From the NCBI GenBank assembly GCA_017795025.1, contig CP051243.1, positions 2,051,501 through 2,115,500 on the forward strand: 64,000 bases of DNA. The letters are read 5' to 3'. Under the pieces are notes generated by a model that saw only the letters and a list, made by a program, of their open reading frames with translations, ran no database searches and had not been told where the DNA came from. How positions within the stretch are numbered: position 1 is the first letter of the stretch; each line of letters opens with the position of its first letter. Position numbers and translations under genes: made by a program. Below are positions 62,009 to 64,000 of this stretch, one piece after another. Origin of the DNA: Flavobacteriales bacterium (lineage in GTDB: Bacteria; Bacteroidota; Bacteroidia; Flavobacteriales; Schleiferiaceae).

Positions 62009-64000
62009 ATGTCCCTGAAACACTACTCTATTTTAAGCATGCTTTTCCTGCTCTTTACGGCCTGTGAGGATAAGCTTAAAACCGAAACGCAAATTCAGGA
62101 TGTGCTTCCCAGTAATACCGTTTGGCTGGCCGAGGTAAACGATTGGGAAGAACTTCTGGCTAAAAAAAGTCAGTCACGTGTTTACCAGCTCGTATCTGAA
62201 TTTGAAGCCTTATCCTCCTTTGAAGCGGATTGGCAGGCGGCCGCCGATCTATGGGCTGGAGACAGCCTAAAACAAAGCCTCCGAGATGGAAAAGTGTTCC
62301 TTGCCGAGGTGCGCTCCGGGGCCGATCGATACCATTGGCTGATGATTATGCTTCAGCCTGATCCTTCCGCAGAGAATTTATTTGAAACCCTTAGGTCGCA
62401 GACGAACCTCGAACAATTGAATTATGCCGGCAACGATTTACTAGCGGTCAATTTAAGTGAGAACCGTAAGCTCTACTTCCACCATAAAGACGACCTCTAT
62501 TTGATGAGTGCCGATCGACTCGCTATCGAATCAGCGCTGCGTCAGCAATCCGGAAAAACAGTACTTCCCGAATTTCAGCGTTTGCAAAAAGTAAGGGAGA
62601 GTCGGAACAGTCGGGCCCCAATAAACTTCTATTTCAAATTAGATCAAGCCGAAAATTACTTGATGACCCTAGGTGAGATACCCGCAGCTTTTATGGGGAA
62701 TATGGGCGATTGGCTGTCTCTCGATTTAGAAGCCGACTCCAAGGACTTTATCGCCACAGGATTATTAAACCACCCGCAAGATGCCCCTTATTTCCCTCAA
62801 GCATTATCGGGTTTACATAGCGAGTCCATTCAGGCTCATAAGCTAATCCCCATCAATTTAGCCTCCTGGGTACATTTAAGCATTGGCAATGTTGCGCAAT
62901 ACCAAAGAGCTCAAAATGAATACCTTGAAAAAGCCGGTAAATTATCCGACCACCAAGACTTGCTTGCCAAGCTGCCAAGCGAAGCACCCAGCAAGCTCAC
63001 GGGTATAATCGACTCCGAAATGGGCAGGTTTCAGGCCGGTAGAAGTCAACAAGCAGCATACGAATTTGCCTACTTTAATTTCCGCGATGCCGAACTCTGC
63101 GAGGAAACCCTCGGTACCTTGGCCGACAGTAATTTCATTGAGGGATATCGCGGTCATGTCATTCGGAAGATCGCCCCTTTAAACCTACTGCCGCGAATCT
63201 TTGGTTCTTTATTCGAACCCTTCCATCAACCTTATTACCTCTTACATCAAGATTACGTTCTTTTAGGAAACGACCTTGCGGCCCTGAAAGTAGTGCTCAA
63301 TGATATTCTCGATTCTAAAACCCTCGACCGAAGCGAGTCTTACCTAAAGCTGAGCAAGCAACTTCCTGGAAAGGCCCATGTACAAGTTTTATATGGCATT
63401 CCCGAATGGCTGCCTAACCAAAAGAATTATCTAAACAAGGCCCTTGGTTCCGAACTCGAATCCTTACAAGATAGCCTGCAAAACCTCCGCTGGGGTATTT
63501 TCCAGCTACAGGCCGACCAAGATCGCAGTTTTGTATCGGCCATTATTCGGGAAGAGCGCGCTATTGAAGAAAAAATTGTTCGTCAGTGGTCGGTACAACT
63601 CGAAGGCCAACCAATTGGGGCGCCTCAATTTCTTCGGAACCACCTCAACCAAAAACTCGACATTGCTGTTCAGGATGAAGAGCATCAATTATACCTCATC
63701 TCCCGTAAGGGTGAGCTCTTTTGGAATCGACAGCTCGATGGTCCGATCTTAGGTGACATTCGCCAAATAGATATCTTCCGAAATAACAAACTGCAAATGG
63801 TCTTTAACACCGCCAATAAACTATGGGTTATCGACCGATTAGGCCGCAATGTTGAGGGGTTCCCAGTAGATCTTCCGGCCGAGGCCACCGCTCCGGTTGG
63901 GGTGTTTAATTATGATCAGGCACGCAACTACCGCCTGGTTGTTCCCTGTGGCCCCATGCTTTACAATTATGATGTAGAAGGGAAATCGGTAAAGGGTTGG
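62009..64000 (+). CDS. DUF3352-like lipoprotein, 3' end outside window
   Basis: I read this frame directly: open from the ATG at 62009 to the right edge (664 codons, unfinished). The N-terminus MSLKHYSILSMLFLLFTACED has lipobox FTAC (Cys19). Residues ~25-500 resemble DUF3352-type proteins: NTVWLAEVNDWEELLAKKSQS near the start, then ADRLAIESAL and a second comparable module. From ~residue 545 the chain changes to propeller-like repeats (LYLISRKGELFWNRQLDG, LWVIDRLGRNVEGFPVDLPA), as in PQQ/VCBS-like outer proteins. The function of the family is unknown. It has its own promoter. Confidence 0.8.
   Translation, partial: MSLKHYSILSMLFLLFTACEDKLKTETQIQDVLPSNTVWLAEVNDWEELLAKKSQSRVYQLVSEFEALSSFEADWQAAADLWAGDSLKQSLRDGKVFLAEVRSGADRYHWLMIMLQPDPSAENLFETLRSQTNLEQLNYAGNDLLAVNLSENRKLYFHHKDDLYLMSADRLAIESALRQQSGKTVLPEFQRLQKVRESRNSRAPINFYFKLDQAENYLMTLGEIPAAFMGNMGDWLSLDLEADSKDFIATGLLNHPQDAPYFPQALSGLHSESIQAHKLIPINLASWVHLSIGNVAQYQRAQNEYLEKAGKLSDHQDLLAKLPSEAPSKLTGIIDSEMGRFQAGRSQQAAYEFAYFNFRDAELCEETLGTLADSNFIEGYRGHVIRKIAPLNLLPRIFGSLFEPFHQPYYLLHQDYVLLGNDLAALKVVLNDILDSKTLDRSESYLKLSKQLPGKAHVQVLYGIPEWLPNQKNYLNKALGSELESLQDSLQNLRWGIFQLQADQDRSFVSAIIREERAIEEKIVRQWSVQLEGQPIGAPQFLRNHLNQKLDIAVQDEEHQLYLISRKGELFWNRQLDGPILGDIRQIDIFRNNKLQMVFNTANKLWVIDRLGRNVEGFPVDLPAEATAPVGVFNYDQARNYRLVVPCGPMLYNYDVEGKSVKGW

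Noticed and set aside
63444-63888. Open frames in other frames within the last gene
   Set aside because: The terminal lipoprotein frame is open for 664 codons with a promoter and lipobox; the others are shadows.
1-64000. tRNA, rRNA, CRISPR array, transposase, integrase or phage genes
   Set aside because: Every gap was scanned by eye. No cloverleaf ending in CCA context, no regularly spaced repeats and no mobile-element proteins were seen.

Overview
The window looks like chromosomal DNA of a Bacteroidota member, most probably Flavobacteriales. The evidence is three secreted proteins with type IX secretion (T9SS) C-terminal sorting domains, the T9SS regulator PorX (response regulator fused to PglZ), a SusC/SusD pair, an LpxC-FabZ fusion, and many start regions preceded by the Bacteroidota -7 promoter box TAnnTTTG. 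Gene density is very high. No gap without a gene exceeds 300 bases (the largest is about 237, at 35319-35555). I saw no tRNA, rRNA, CRISPR array or insertion sequence.

Layout. 1-5.1 kb: a truncated TolB-like propeller/barrel protein (minus), then a T9SS cargo and a lipoprotein-type subclass B1 metallo-beta-lactamase homologue (plus). 5.2-7.2 kb: glyS and an acidic, repeat-rich lipoprotein. 7.2-10.7 kb (minus): an UbiA-like membrane protein, kynU and kmo, making two steps of the kynurenine route. 10.8-18 kb: gcvP and two tandem T9SS cargo paralogues. 18.1-19.6 kb (minus): an Mla-type lipid ABC pair. 19.6-22 kb: a tiny lipoprotein, a SprT-like metalloprotein, purK and purE. 22-28.4 kb: a LytS/LytTR two-component system divergent from two outer-membrane-type genes. 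28.5-33.8 kb: a five-gene run of ferritin, arginine decarboxylase, agmatinase, a deoxyhypusine-synthase-like enzyme and a GNAT-nitrilase fusion. 33.9-35.3 kb: a toxin-antitoxin pair and a DUF1684-like protein. 35.5-45 kb: DEAD-box helicase, aroA/aroB, proline dehydrogenase, a methyltransferase, alanine dehydrogenase, tsaE and porX. 45.1-51.8 kb: an HD phosphohydrolase, then lpxD, lpxC-fabZ, lpxA, an ABC ATPase, efp and a second lpxD. 51.8-56.1 kb (minus): SusD and SusC. 56.2-62 kb: Wzy/WaaL, Wzz and Wzx for a surface polysaccharide, with a GT4 glycosyltransferase and rnhB on the plus strand. 62-64 kb: a truncated DUF3352-like lipoprotein.

How the genes fit together. The outer surface dominates: lipid A synthesis, lipid trafficking, polysaccharide assembly, T9SS cargo and regulator, SusCD import and lipoproteins. 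Amino-acid metabolism is the second theme (kynurenine, glycine cleavage, proline, alanine, arginine to agmatine to putrescine). The most distinctive block is 28.5-33.8 kb. There a complete arginine-to-putrescine route is coupled to a deoxyhypusine-synthase homologue that keeps the catalytic lysine but appears to lack the eukaryotic catalytic histidine region, and to an acetyltransferase-amidase fusion. This may be an incompletely described polyamine pathway. The second is the B1 metallo-beta-lactamase homologue with all six zinc ligands.

Regulation. Exact TAnnTTTG boxes lie 4-5 nt before the start codons of glyS, aroB, tsaE, lpxD and the GT4 gene, which predicts leaderless or almost leaderless transcripts. 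Several of these boxes also settle start codons.
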